The position numbers and the translations under genes were made by a program. A stretch of 64,000 nt of DNA from Bradyrhizobium sp. BTAi1 (GTDB lineage Bacteria > Pseudomonadota > Alphaproteobacteria > Rhizobiales > Xanthobacteraceae), in assembly GCF_000015165.1 (NCBI RefSeq), contig NC_009485.1, positions 7,025,501 to 7,089,500 on the forward strand, read 5' to 3'. Each line of letters opens with the position of its first letter. Positions within the stretch are counted from its first letter, which is position 1. Below are positions 44,616-53,362 of this stretch, piece by piece. The notes beneath the pieces were generated by a model. That model saw only the letters and a list, made by a program, of their open reading frames with translations. It searched no databases and was not told the DNA's origin.

Positions 44616-46223
44616 CTACCCCCGCGCCCGCAGCTCGCGCCGCAGCACCTTGCCTGTCGCCGTCATCGGCAGGCTGTCGGTGAATTCCACGTGACGCGGA
44701 TATTCATGCGCGGCGAGCTTCACCTTGACGAAGTCCTGGATCTCCCGCGACAGCGTGTCATTCGCAACGACCCCCGGCCGCAGCACGATCCACGCCTTGA
44801 CCGCCTCGGTGCGCACCGGATCGGGAATGCCGACGACCGCGGCGAGCGCCACGGCGGGATGCTTGAGCAGCGTGTCCTCGATCTCCGCCGGGCCGATGCG
44901 ATAGCCGGCCGAGGTGATGACGTCATCCTCGCGGCTCGCATACCAGAAATAGCCGTCGGCATCCTGGGCGCCAAGATCGCCGGTCAGCAGCACGTCGCCG
45001 GCGAACTTCTTCCGTGTTGCTTCGGGATTGCGCCAATATTCGATCATCGTGCAGGGATTGGGCTGGCGCACGCCGATGATGCCCCTCGTGCCGCGCGGCA
45101 GCTCCTCGCCCTTGTCGTTGACGATCAGAACGTCGAATCCCGGCGTGGCCTTGCCCATCGAGCCCGGCCGGATCGGAAACAGCTTTGCGTTGTTGCCGAC
45201 GACGAGATTGCATTCGGTCTGACCATAGATCTCGTGGGCGTCGATGCCGAAGGTTGTGCGCACCCAGTCGAGCAGTTCGGCGCCGAGCGACTCGCCACCG
45301 GTCAGGATGCTGCGCAGCTTGACGCCGTCATGTTTGACATTGGCCTGGCGCATCAGCTTCAGCGCGGTCGGCGGCAGAAAGACGTTACGGATCGCATAGT
45401 CGGCCATCAACTGCATCGCGGCCTGCGGCACGAACTTCCTGGCGCGATAGCCCACCACCGGGACCGCGTGATACCAGGCCGGAAACAGCGCATCGAACAG
45501 TCCGCCGATCCAGGCCCAATCGGCCGGCGTCCACATCACGTCGCCGGGCTTCGGCAGGAAGCCATGCACCATCTCGACATTGGGCAGATGGCCGAGCAGC
45601 ACGCGATGGGCGTGCAGTGCGCCCTTCGGATTTCCCGTTGTGCCCGAGGTGTAGATGATGATGGCCGGATCATCGCTCGACGTGGCCACGGTTGGGAAGC
45701 GATCGGAGGCCCGCTCGAGCGTCGGCCAGAATGGCCGGGCGCCGGCACCATCGCCGTCGATGACGTAGACCGTCTTCAGCTCCGGCAAGTGGTGGCGGAT
45801 CGTTGCGAGCTTGGCGAGGCCGACAGCGTCGGTGACCACGACCTTGGCGCCGGAATTCTGCAGCCGGAATTGCAGCGCGTCCTCGCCGAACAAAGTGAAC
45901 AACGGCACGGACACGAGGCCGGCACGGAACGCCGCGAGATGGACGATCGGCAGCTCCAGCGACTGCGAGAGAAACACCGCGACGCGATCGCCCTGGGCGA
46001 GGCCATCGGCCTTCAACACATTGGCGAAGCGGCAGGAGAAGTCGCGCAATTCATCGAACGAGACGCGGCGGGCGGTGCCGTCTTCCTCGACGACGATCAG
46101 CGCGAGGCGTCCCGAACCGTCCGCATGGCGATCGCAGGTCGCAACCGCAATGTTGAACTGCGCCGGGATCTCCCAGCGGAAGTCGCTATAGAGCAGGTCG
46201 TAGTCGGACGTTTCCTTGAGCAT
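44616..46223 (-). CDS. AMP-binding acyl-CoA synthetase
   Basis: 535 aa ANL-family enzyme. The adenylation P-loop IIIYTSGTTGNPKGALHAHR, the A5 motif HEIYGQTECNLV, the A7/A8 region LTGDLGAQDADGYFWYASRE and the final catalytic Lys in PMTATGKVLRRELRARG are intact. It activates a carboxylic acid as acyl-AMP and transfers it to CoA. The order of motifs and the end fit medium-chain or acetoacetate-like synthetases (acs-type), but the substrate is not readable. No obvious operon partner. Confidence 0.9.
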   Translation of the reverse strand: MLKETSDYDLLYSDFRWEIPAQFNIAVATCDRHADGSGRLALIVVEEDGTARRVSFDELRDFSCRFANVLKADGLAQGDRVAVFLSQSLELPIVHLAAFRAGLVSVPLFTLFGEDALQFRLQNSGAKVVVTDAVGLAKLATIRHHLPELKTVYVIDGDGAGARPFWPTLERASDRFPTVATSSDDPAIIIYTSGTTGNPKGALHAHRVLLGHLPNVEMVHGFLPKPGDVMWTPADWAWIGGLFDALFPAWYHAVPVVGYRARKFVPQAAMQLMADYAIRNVFLPPTALKLMRQANVKHDGVKLRSILTGGESLGAELLDWVRTTFGIDAHEIYGQTECNLVVGNNAKLFPIRPGSMGKATPGFDVLIVNDKGEELPRGTRGIIGVRQPNPCTMIEYWRNPEATRKKFAGDVLLTGDLGAQDADGYFWYASREDDVITSAGYRIGPAEIEDTLLKHPAVALAAVVGIPDPVRTEAVKAWIVLRPGVVANDTLSREIQDFVKVKLAAHEYPRHVEFTDSLPMTATGKVLRRELRARG

Positions 46224-46354
46224 GGCGGAGGCGTTTCCCTCTCGGTTGTTAGTTCATCACTTGCACACCTGCTGACGGCGACGGCGTCCGTCGCTTGCGC
46301 GGTGCACTTCGCCCCGCCAGGGCGAAGCGAAGCTCGGCTAGGGCGGGGAGAGTT

Positions 46355-46460
46355 CGGATTGCATCATTAAATGCAATCCGGGTGAGGGGGGCTCTCCGCA
46401 CGGCCGGTGCGCGTGGCTGCCCCTCACCCCAACCCTCTCCCCGCAAGAACGGGGAGAGGG
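46355..46460. repeat. Pair of intergenic hairpin repeats
   Basis: CGGATTGCAT/ATGCAATCCG at 46355-46364 and 46371-46380, then CCCTCTCCCCG/CGGGGAGAGGG at 46433-46443 and 46450-46460. The second belongs to the common Rhizobiales type that begins CCCCTCACCCCAACCCTCTC. They fill the gap between two convergently spaced minus-strand genes. Confidence 0.75.
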
Positions 46461-46506
46461 AGCTCACCGGACGTGCCGACCGGCCGATGCGCACCACAAG
46501 CAGCGG

Positions 46507-46962
46507 TCAACCCGACAGCGCGGCCTTCACCAGCGCGCTGGCCTTTGCGAAATCCATCTGGCCGGTGTACTTGGCCTTCAGCACGGCGATCACCTTGCCC
46601 ATGTCCTTCATGCCGGCGGCGCTGGTCTCAGAAACCGCGGCGGAAATGGCCGATTTCACCTCGTCCTCGCTCATCTGCTTCGGCAGATAGGCCGAGATGA
46701 CTGCGATCTCCTCGCGCTCGCCGGCGGCGAGCTCGGCGCGGCCGCCCTTTTCATACAGCTCGACCGATTCCTGGCGCTGCTTGATCATCTTCTGCAGCAC
46801 CGCGAGCACGTCGGCATCGGTGAGCGGCGGCTTGCCCTCACCGCGCGCGGCAATGTCGGCGTTCTTGAGCGTCGAATTCACCATGCGAAGGGTGGACAGC
46901 TTGCGCTCGTCCTTGGCCTTCATCGCCTCCTTCACCGCATTGTTGATGTCGTCGCGCAGCAT
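46507..46962 (-). CDS. GatB/YqeY-domain protein
   Basis: 151 aa from MLRDDINNAVKEAMKAKDER at 46962, with AAAGGGCGAG upstream. The YqeY fold shows KLSTLRMVNSTLKNADIAAR, LAVLQKMIKQRQESVELYEK, ISAYLPKQMSEDEVKSAISA and GQMDFAKASALVKAAL. It resembles the tRNA-binding tail of GatB and is thought to assist tRNA-dependent amidation or tRNA handling. It is divergent from carA, a neighbour pair that I recall in Rhizobiales. Confidence 0.92.
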   Translation of the reverse strand: MLRDDINNAVKEAMKAKDERKLSTLRMVNSTLKNADIAARGEGKPPLTDADVLAVLQKMIKQRQESVELYEKGGRAELAAGEREEIAVISAYLPKQMSEDEVKSAISAAVSETSAAGMKDMGKVIAVLKAKYTGQMDFAKASALVKAALSG

Positions 46963-47154
46963 GATCTCGCCCTTTCGAATTCGGTTGGCGGCAGGTCTAG
47001 GCGGTTCGTCCCCGCGAAACAACTCGGTTCCGCATCTGTTCCAGCCTTGCGGGCTGAAATTGGCCCATTTTCAGCGCAAATTGACCGAAATGGCGTGTGA
47101 ATCGCCCGCTTCCCGCTTTGACGCCGAGCCCTCGCCCCTCTATGTAGGGGCCTC

Positions 47155-48351
47155 ATGACACACATCGATACTGACGCCGCCTGGCCGGACCATAAACCGA
47201 CCGCGCTCCTCGTGCTCGCCGATGGAACGGTGCTGGAAGGCTTCGGCCTCGGCGCCGAAGGCCACGCCGTGGGCGAGGTCTGCTTCAACACCGCAATGAC
47301 CGGCTATGAGGAGATCCTGACCGATCCGTCCTATGCCGGCCAGCTCATCACCTTCACCTTCCCGCATATCGGCAATGTCGGCACCAACGACGAGGATATT
47401 GAGACGGTGAACATGGCGGCGACGCCGGGCGCCCGTGGGGTGATCCTGCGCACCGCGATCTCGGACCCGTCGAACTACCGCGCCACCCGGCATCTCGACC
47501 AGTGGCTGCGTGCCCGCGGCATCATCGGCCTGTCGGGCATCGACACCCGCGCCTTGACCGCGCTGATCCGCTCCAAGGGCATGCCGAATGCGGTGATCGC
47601 CTATTCCAAGGATGGCCAATTCGATCTCGACGCGTTGAAGAAGGAGGCGCGGGAGTGGCCAGGGCTGGAAGGCATGGACCTCGTGCCGATGGTCACCTCG
47701 GCGCAGCGCTTCACCTGGGACGAGACCCCCTGGGTGTGGAACGAGGGCTTCGGCCAACAGACCAAGCCGGAATTCAACGTCGTCGCGATCGATTACGGCA
47801 TCAAGCGCAACATCCTGCGCCTGCTCGCCGGCGTCGGCTGCAAGGTGACGGTGGTTCCGGCGACGACGTCGGCCGAGGACATCATGGCGATGAAGCCGGA
47901 CGGCGTGTTCCTGTCGAACGGTCCCGGCGATCCGGCCGCGACCGGCAAATATGCCGTGCCTGTCATCCAGCAGGTGATCGCCTCGGGCACGCCGACCTTC
48001 GGCATCTGCCTCGGTCACCAGATGCTCGGCCTCGCCGTCGGCGCCAAGACCAAGAAGATGCACCAGGGCCATCACGGCGCCAACCATCCGGTCAAGGACG
48101 AGACCACGGGCAAGGTCGAGATCACCTCGATGAACCATGGTTTCGCGGTCGACCAGGATACCCTGCCGGCCGGTGCGACCCAGACGCACATCTCGCTGTT
48201 CGACGGCTCGAACTGCGGCATTGCGCTCGAGGGCAAGCCGGTGTTTTCGGTGCAGTACCATCCCGAAGCCTCTCCCGGCCCGCGCGACTCGCATTATCTG
48301 TTCCAGCGCTTTGCCGAACTGATGCGCGAGAACAAGCGCAGCGCGGCGTGA
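47155..48351 (+). CDS. carA: Carbamoyl-phosphate synthase small subunit
   Basis: 398 aa. The N-terminal CarA domain (ALLVLADGTVLEGFGLGAEG, EVCFNTAMTGYEEILTDPSY) is followed by the class-I glutamine amidotransferase domain, with nucleophile Cys in TFGICLGHQMLGLAVG and the His/Glu pair in FSVQYHPEASPGP. It supplies ammonia from glutamine to CarB for arginine and pyrimidine synthesis. carB is encoded about 5 kb downstream on the same strand, so the subunits are not co-transcribed. A strong terminator follows. Confidence 0.97.
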   Translation: MTHIDTDAAWPDHKPTALLVLADGTVLEGFGLGAEGHAVGEVCFNTAMTGYEEILTDPSYAGQLITFTFPHIGNVGTNDEDIETVNMAATPGARGVILRTAISDPSNYRATRHLDQWLRARGIIGLSGIDTRALTALIRSKGMPNAVIAYSKDGQFDLDALKKEAREWPGLEGMDLVPMVTSAQRFTWDETPWVWNEGFGQQTKPEFNVVAIDYGIKRNILRLLAGVGCKVTVVPATTSAEDIMAMKPDGVFLSNGPGDPAATGKYAVPVIQQVIASGTPTFGICLGHQMLGLAVGAKTKKMHQGHHGANHPVKDETTGKVEITSMNHGFAVDQDTLPAGATQTHISLFDGSNCGIALEGKPVFSVQYHPEASPGPRDSHYLFQRFAELMRENKRSAA

Positions 48352-48371
48352 CGCCGCCCAGTTGATTGCAG

Positions 48372-48400
48372 ATGCCCGGGCTGGTCCCGGGCATTTTTTT
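48372..48400 (+). terminator. Intrinsic terminator after carA
   Basis: ATGCCCGGG, loop CTGGT, CCCGGGCAT (48372-48394) followed by a run of seven T. Confidence 0.9.
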
Positions 48401-48469
48401 GAGCTGCGGACCAAGCCCGTTTTCGGCGAAGCTGGAGCGTTGACCCGGCTGTGGCGCCCGGACAGTTGA

Positions 48470-48796
48470 TCAGGCGCAGTACAACCGGTACAGGGTCTGC
48501 AGGATCTCGCGAACCTCGTGGCTCGCCAGCCGGTAATAGATGGTCTGGCCGTCGCGGCGCGTCGCCACCAGATCGAGCGCGCGCATCTTGCCGAGATGCT
48601 GCGACAGGGCCGCCTGCCGCAGTCCGACCTGCTCGGCCAGATCGCCGACGGCGCGCTCGCCATCGATAAGGTTGCAAAGCACCATCAGCCGCTTGGGATT
48701 GGCCATGGCCGCGAGCAGGCCGGCCGCCTCCTCCGCCTTGTCCTCTAGCCCCGCCACCGAAGCGTCCCGCCGATTCCGCGCTGTCCGACTTGACAT
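48470..48796 (-). CDS. BigR/SqrR-type persulfide-sensing ArsR regulator
   Basis: 108 aa from MSSRTARNRRD at 48796. ArsR winged helix: AEEAAGLLAAMANPKRLMVL, GDLAEQVGLRQAALSQHLGK and TRRDGQTIYYRLASHEVREI. Cysteines C41 (MVLCNLIDG) and C107 (YRLYCA) are at the places of the dithiol pair that senses sulfane sulfur in SqrR and BigR. It is divergent from two YeeE/YedE-type genes, a metallo-beta-lactamase-fold dioxygenase gene and a TauE gene, the usual regulon, which it should repress until polysulfide appears. Confidence 0.88.
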   Translation of the reverse strand: MSSRTARNRRDASVAGLEDKAEEAAGLLAAMANPKRLMVLCNLIDGERAVGDLAEQVGLRQAALSQHLGKMRALDLVATRRDGQTIYYRLASHEVREILQTLYRLYCA

Positions 48797-48883
48797 GATC
48801 GTTACTTCTCTATTTTCGTACATAAGCAATAATGCACATGATAGCCGATTGCAACGAACGATGCCTCGAGGAATCAGGAGCAC

Positions 48884-49306
48884 ATGACGACCGAATATAC
48901 AGCCATTGCGGCGCTCGCTGGTGGCGCTCTCATCGGCGCGGCGGCGGTCATGATGATGGGCCTGACCGGGCGGATCGCGGGGGTGAGCGGGATTGCCGCA
49001 AGACTGCTGCCGCCCTGGGACGGCGCACTCGCCGGGCGCATCGCGTTCATCGCCGGGCTGATCGTCGCGACCCTGGTGGTTCGTCTCACGACCGGACGCC
49101 TGCCGCCGCTCACGCTGGACATCGGCCCCATCGCACTGATCGTCGCCGGGCTGCTGGTCGGCTTCGGCGCGGTCTGGGGCAATGGCTGCACCTCGGGCCA
49201 CGGCGTCTGCGGCATCGCCAGCCTGTCGCCGCGCTCGATGGTCGCCACACTCGTCTTCATGGCCACGGCTGTCGCAACCACTTTTCTCGTTCGGCATGTG
49301 ATGTGA
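48884..49306 (+). CDS. YeeE/YedE-family sulfur transporter subunit (first half)
   Basis: 140 aa with four membrane helices. The conserved thiosulfate-channel motif is GNGCTSGHGVCGIASLSPRS near residues 99-118, containing two Cys thought to relay sulfur. ATG 48884 is preceded by AGGAGCAC. It pairs with the next gene as a split YeeE/YedE (PmpA/PmpB-like) channel moving sulfur compounds across the inner membrane. Divergent from the BigR-like regulator. Confidence 0.86.
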   Translation: MTTEYTAIAALAGGALIGAAAVMMMGLTGRIAGVSGIAARLLPPWDGALAGRIAFIAGLIVATLVVRLTTGRLPPLTLDIGPIALIVAGLLVGFGAVWGNGCTSGHGVCGIASLSPRSMVATLVFMATAVATTFLVRHVM

Positions 49307-49314
49307 GGCAGCCG

Positions 49315-49767
49315 ATGATCATCGTGATCCAGTTCGTGGTCGGGCTCGTGTTCGGATTCGGACTGCTGCTGTCCGGCATGTCCAATCCGGAGAAGGTGCT
49401 GAACTTCCTCGACCTCGCCGCCATCCCTTCCGGCGGCTGGGACCCGAGCCTGCTACTCGTGATGGCCGGAGCCGTGGGGGTGACCTTCGCGGGCTTCCAG
49501 CTCGTCCGCCGGCGGCAGCGTCCGGTTCTTGGCGAGCGCTTTCACTTGCCACCGTCGCAAACCCTGGATTGGCGGATCGCGGCCGGACCGGCGATCTTCG
49601 GCATCGGCTGGGGGCTCGCCGGCATCTGTCCGGGTCCGGCCTTCGTGGCGCTCGGCTACGGCTCGCCCGCGATCCTGCTGTTCGTGATCGCCATGATGGT
49701 CGGAATGGCCGCGGCACGCAGGGTCGCGGACCGACAGCCATCACTCGCGTCTGCGCTGACAGAATGA
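49315..49767 (+). CDS. YeeE/YedE-family sulfur transporter subunit (second half, DUF6691)
   Basis: 150 aa with four membrane helices. Landmarks: VVGLVFGFGLLLSGMSNPEK at the N-terminus and GIGWGLAGICPGPAFVALGY in the second half, the latter with the conserved Cys. It starts eight bases after the previous gene and overlaps the dioxygenase gene by four bases (ATGA), so it is translationally coupled in the operon. It is the PmpB-like partner of the preceding channel half. Confidence 0.86.
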   Translation: MIIVIQFVVGLVFGFGLLLSGMSNPEKVLNFLDLAAIPSGGWDPSLLLVMAGAVGVTFAGFQLVRRRQRPVLGERFHLPPSQTLDWRIAAGPAIFGIGWGLAGICPGPAFVALGYGSPAILLFVIAMMVGMAAARRVADRQPSLASALTE

Positions 49768-50690
49768 ACCAGAAACAGCTTGCGCCAGAGGGGCAAATGT
49801 CCAACGTTCCGCACGCGGTCGACCTGTCGGTGAAGCCCGACATCACGCCGTTCTTCGATCCGGCGACCAACACCGTCAGCTATGTGGTCAAAGATCCGAG
49901 CTCGGCGGCCTGCGCGGTGATCGATTCCGTCATGGACATCGATTATGCGTCCGGCCGGATCGCGCCGACCTCCGCTGACACCATCATTCGCCTGATCGCG
50001 GATCGCGGCTGGTCTCTGGAATGGCTGATCGAGACCCATGTCCACGCCGATCATCTGTCGGCGGCGCCCTACATCCAGTCCAGGCTGGGCGGCAGGATCG
50101 GCATCGGCGCAGGCATCCGGATCGTGCAGGAGACGTTCGGCAAGATCTTCAACGAAGGCACGGAATTTCAGCGTGACGGCAGCCAGTTCGATCGCCTGTT
50201 TCACGACGGCGACAGCTACCAGATCGGCGGCATGACCGCGTTCGCGATGCACACGCCGGGCCATACGCCGGCCTGCATGACCCATGTGATCGGCGACGCC
50301 GCCTTCGTCGGCGACACGCTGTTCATGCCCGATGGCGGATCGGCGCGGGCCGATTTTCCCGGCGGCGATGCCCGCACATTGTATCGCTCGATCCGCCGCG
50401 TCCTGCAGCTGCCGGAGACGACACGGCTGCTGATGTGCCACGATTACGGTCCCAACGGCCGCGATATTCGCTGGGAGACGACGGTGGCCGAGCAGCGCGC
50501 CCACAACATCCACGCGCGCGACGGCATCACCGAGGACCAGTTCGTCATGGCGCGGGAAGCGCGCGACCGCACCCTGGACATGCCACGGCTGATCATTCCC
50601 TCACTGCAGGTCAACATGAAGGCCGGGCAGCTGCCGTCTCCGGATGCCAGCGGCCGGCGCTTCCTGAAGGTCCCGCTCAACGCGCTCTGA
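49764..50690 (+). CDS. Metallo-beta-lactamase-fold persulfide dioxygenase (Blh/ETHE1-like)
   Basis: 308 aa from ATG 49764; ATG 49797 with GAGGGG upstream is an alternative start. The metal-binding motif THVHADHLSAAPYIQ, the later histidine in MHTPGHTPACMTHVI and D in FVGDTLFMPDGGSARADFPG are present, the GGSARADFPGG segment being characteristic of ETHE1-type persulfide dioxygenases. It oxidises glutathione persulfide to sulfite, detoxifying sulfide. Coupled to the transporter gene. Confidence 0.9.
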   Translation: MNQKQLAPEGQMSNVPHAVDLSVKPDITPFFDPATNTVSYVVKDPSSAACAVIDSVMDIDYASGRIAPTSADTIIRLIADRGWSLEWLIETHVHADHLSAAPYIQSRLGGRIGIGAGIRIVQETFGKIFNEGTEFQRDGSQFDRLFHDGDSYQIGGMTAFAMHTPGHTPACMTHVIGDAAFVGDTLFMPDGGSARADFPGGDARTLYRSIRRVLQLPETTRLLMCHDYGPNGRDIRWETTVAEQRAHNIHARDGITEDQFVMAREARDRTLDMPRLIIPSLQVNMKAGQLPSPDASGRRFLKVPLNAL

Positions 50691-50793
50691 GCGACGGCCG
50701 GCCGATCCACAAGCACAGACGATCGCGGACCGCGTGGCCACCCGCCGCGGCGCCCGGCCCGCAACGCCTCACGACAATCCGGAGCATCGCAGG

Positions 50794-51594
50794 ATGAATT
50801 TGCCCGCCGCCGAGCTCGCGCTCGGCTCGCTCTCCGGCTCGCTGGTCGGATTCACGCTCGGCCTGATCGGCGGCGGCGGCTCCGTGCTGGCCGTGCCGCT
50901 GATGGTCTATCTGGTGGGCGTTGGCAATCCGCATGTCGCGATCGGCACCAGCGCGGTGGCCGTGGCCGTCAATGCGGCTGCCAACCTCGTCAATCACGCC
51001 CGCTCCGGTCACGTCAAATGGCCCTGCGCGCTGATCTTCGCGGCCGCAGGCATGGTCGGCGCGCTGGCCGGCTCGACGCTGGGCAAGATGGTCGACGGTC
51101 AGAAGCTGCTGTTGCTGTTCGCCCTGGTCATGATCGTCATCGGCCTGCTGATGCTGCGCAAGCGCGGCACTGACAGCCAATTGGACGTCAGACTGTCACG
51201 CCGCAATCTGCTGCCACTGCTGGCGTTCGGGCTGGGCACAGGAACGCTGTCGGGCTTCTTCGGCATCGGCGGCGGCTTTCTGATCGTGCCGGCCCTGATG
51301 TTCGCAACGGGCATGCCGATCCTCTCGGCGATCGGGTCTTCGCTGGTCTCGGTCACTACCTTCGGCCTGACGACTGCTGCCAATTATGCGCTGTCGGGGC
51401 TGGTGGATTGGACCCTCGCGGGGATCTTCCTGATCGCCGGCATCGCCGGTGGTCTTGCCGGCGCCAGGCTCGCGGCGCGCCTGTCCGCAACGCGCGGCAC
51501 CTTGAACAAGGTGTTCGCGACGATGGTCTTTGCGGTGGCGGCCTACATGATCTATCGCAGCCTGCTCGCGATGAGCGGCTCTGGCCAGAGCTGA
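50794..51594 (+). CDS. TauE/SafE-family sulfite exporter
   Basis: 266 aa from ATG 50794 with CCGGAGCATCG upstream. About eight membrane helices; the two family repeats are visible in GLIGGGGSVLAVPLMVYLVG and GFFGIGGGFLIVPALMFATG. It probably exports sulfite or a related sulfur anion produced by the dioxygenase. It is the last gene of the BigR-type cluster, 103 bp after the previous gene, possibly with its own start of transcription. Confidence 0.88.
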   Translation: MNLPAAELALGSLSGSLVGFTLGLIGGGGSVLAVPLMVYLVGVGNPHVAIGTSAVAVAVNAAANLVNHARSGHVKWPCALIFAAAGMVGALAGSTLGKMVDGQKLLLLFALVMIVIGLLMLRKRGTDSQLDVRLSRRNLLPLLAFGLGTGTLSGFFGIGGGFLIVPALMFATGMPILSAIGSSLVSVTTFGLTTAANYALSGLVDWTLAGIFLIAGIAGGLAGARLAARLSATRGTLNKVFATMVFAVAAYMIYRSLLAMSGSGQS

Positions 51595-51647
51595 GAAACG
51601 CGCCACGTCGTCGCAGCGCGTCTCTCGGACCGTGCCAGGCGATCAGC

Positions 51648-52175
51648 TCAGGCGGCGTTGCTGCCTTCCTGGCGGCTGGCCTCGAACAGAAACCAGGTGC
51701 GGCGCTCGGTCTCGTCGATGAAATTCTCCAGCAGGCCCGCGGTCGCCGGATCGTCATTGTCGTCGCACAGTCCATGCGCCTTCCGCATCGCCGCGGCGAT
51801 GTGCTTGTTGTCTTCCATCAACTCCCGCAGCATCTCGCGCGGCGGCACATACTCTTCGTTGTTGTCCTTGATCGTCTGCAGCTTGCTGATCTGGCTGATC
51901 GATTTCAGCGTGGTGCCACCGAGCTTGCGCACGCGTTCGGCGAGCTGGTCGGTGGTGGCGAAGATGGCGTCCGATTGCTCGTCCAGCATCTCGTGATAGT
52001 CATGAAAATGCCGTCCACTGACATGCCAATGAAAGTTCTTGGTCTTGAGGTAGAGCGCAAAGGCGTCGGCCAGCAGCGTGTTCAGCGCCGTGGAGATCTT
52101 GTTCACCGCATCCGGCGACAGATCGGTCGGCGTATCGAGTTCGGGGGCGGTCTTGTCGGTCTTTGCTTTACTCAC
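51648..52175 (-). CDS. dps: Dps-family ferritin-like DNA-protection protein
   Basis: 175 aa. Ferroxidase residues at the dimer interface are readable in FHWHVSGRHFHDYHEMLDEQ and SDAIFATTDQLAERV. The four-helix bundle ends with ETERRTWFLFEASRQ. The N-terminal tail is Lys/Thr/Asp-rich. It forms a 12-mer that stores iron and consumes hydrogen peroxide, with possible DNA binding. Convergent with the TauE gene. No Fur or OxyR box was confidently seen. Confidence 0.92.
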   Translation of the reverse strand: MSKAKTDKTAPELDTPTDLSPDAVNKISTALNTLLADAFALYLKTKNFHWHVSGRHFHDYHEMLDEQSDAIFATTDQLAERVRKLGGTTLKSISQISKLQTIKDNNEEYVPPREMLRELMEDNKHIAAAMRKAHGLCDDNDDPATAGLLENFIDETERRTWFLFEASRQEGSNAA

Positions 52176-52284
52176 GGCTTAACCTTCCTGTTAGAAGCAG
52201 CAATGGACACGGGTCAACGGACCCGTTAACGCTCGCTGACCCCTGCAGTTCCGTTCAAGGAACTGTGTTTGCCGGAACCCCGCC

Positions 52285-52989
52285 ATGGACGATTGGATCG
52301 ATTATTACGATTCCACGCACACGATCTATGCGAGCAAGCTCCACCGCGACCTGCATTTCCAGGTGATTGCACGCGATATCGTCGGCTACATCCCCTCGCC
52401 CGACGCCGTCGTTCTCGATTATTCCTGCGGCGAGGCGCTGTCGGCCGCAAAGGTCGCCGAATCCTGCATGACGCTGATCCTGGCAGAGCCGGCGCCGGGC
52501 GTGCGGGGCCGGCTGATCGCGCGCTTTGCCCCGAACACCAAGATCCGCGTGCGCTCGCTCGACGAACTGCGCAACATGCAGGAGGGCTCGGTCGACCTCG
52601 TCGTCATGAACTCGGTGGCGCAATATATGAGCGAGGCCGAGTTCGACGCTGCGCTGGCCGTGATCCGTCGGCTGCTGAAGCCCTCGGGCAAATTCGTGCT
52701 GGGCGACGTCCTGCGCCCGGACGTCGGCATGCTCCGCGACGTGCTGGCGCTGCTGATGTTCGCCGCGCGCAATGGTTTCCTGAAGGATGCGCTGGTGGGG
52801 CTGGTCGCAACGGCGCTGTCCGATTACCGGCAACTCCGCACCAAGGTCGGCCTGCAGCGCTACAGCGAGGCCGACATCCTGGCCCGGCTGAAGAACGCCG
52901 GCCTCAGCGCCGTCCGGGCGCCTAAGAATATCGGCTACAACCCCTGGCGCATGACGTTCGAGGCCAGACCAGCCCCTGGCAAGGCCTGA
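52285..52989 (+). CDS. Class I SAM-dependent methyltransferase
   Basis: 234 aa. Rossmann motif I is slightly degenerate, VVLDYSCGEALSAAKVAESC. The acidic end of strand 2 is in LILAEPAP, motif II/III are VDLVVMNSVAQYMSEAEFDA and LLKPSGKFVLGDVLRP. The C-terminal part has LQRYSEADILARLKNAGLSA. Substrate unknown; soluble. It stands alone between dps and the tRNA-like gene; the ATG at 52285 follows CCGCC-type sequence without a clear ribosome site. Confidence 0.85.
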   Translation: MDDWIDYYDSTHTIYASKLHRDLHFQVIARDIVGYIPSPDAVVLDYSCGEALSAAKVAESCMTLILAEPAPGVRGRLIARFAPNTKIRVRSLDELRNMQEGSVDLVVMNSVAQYMSEAEFDAALAVIRRLLKPSGKFVLGDVLRPDVGMLRDVLALLMFAARNGFLKDALVGLVATALSDYRQLRTKVGLQRYSEADILARLKNAGLSAVRAPKNIGYNPWRMTFEARPAPGKA

Positions 52990-53101
52990 CCTGGCGGCGC
53001 CGGCGGCGATCGGCCGGGGACGCAGCCAAGTTCGGCAATGCAGTTAGGGTTAACTGTAACACGGGCTGGCTCACGGGCCCGTGAGAGGTAAGATCGCGTT
53101 C

Positions 53102-53178
53102 GGCCCGGTGGCGGAAGCTACGACGCGAAGAGCGGTGCAACGCTCTTGAACCTGGTTCAAGTCCAGGCCGGGCCTCCA
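53102..53178 (+). tRNA. tRNA-Cys-like gene with non-canonical anticodon arm
   Basis: 77 nt: acceptor GGCCCGG/CCGGGCC (7 bp), U73 and encoded CCA; T arm CCTGG-TTCAAGT-CCAGG with a consensus loop; D arm GCG-loop-CGC with no GG pair in its loop. Where the anticodon arm belongs there is AAGAGCG-GTGCAA-CGCTCTT, a 7-bp stem with a 6-nt loop; GCA (Cys) is inside it. U73 and GCA are cysteine identity elements. It may be a divergent tRNA-Cys, an additional non-canonical tRNA or a degraded one. Confidence 0.6.
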
Positions 53179-53332
53179 GATCTCGCAGCCGTCATCCTGC
53201 CCTCTGCCCAGAGCCCGTTTTGGCCCCGCCCCGCCAAATTGGCCGTTGATTTCGACCCAAAACCCTTTTCGGTCAGCGGAAACTGGTCTAAAGACCGCTC
53301 GCGCGCGAGCACAGGTCGCGCCTTGGCCTTAC

Positions 53333-53362
53333 GGGGACGCGCGATACGCGCGCCCTTTTTTT
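53333..53362 (+). terminator. Intrinsic terminator between the tRNA-like gene and carB
   Basis: GGGGACGCGCG, loop ATA, CGCGCGCCC (one mismatch) followed by a run of seven T, ending about 40 bp before carB. It could end the tRNA-like transcript or attenuate carB. The rest of 53179-53332 holds no gene. Confidence 0.78.

Noticed and set aside
44463..46370. 635-codon frame opposite the acyl-CoA synthetase
   Set aside because: Antisense shadow; no family features, while the minus strand has all ANL motifs.
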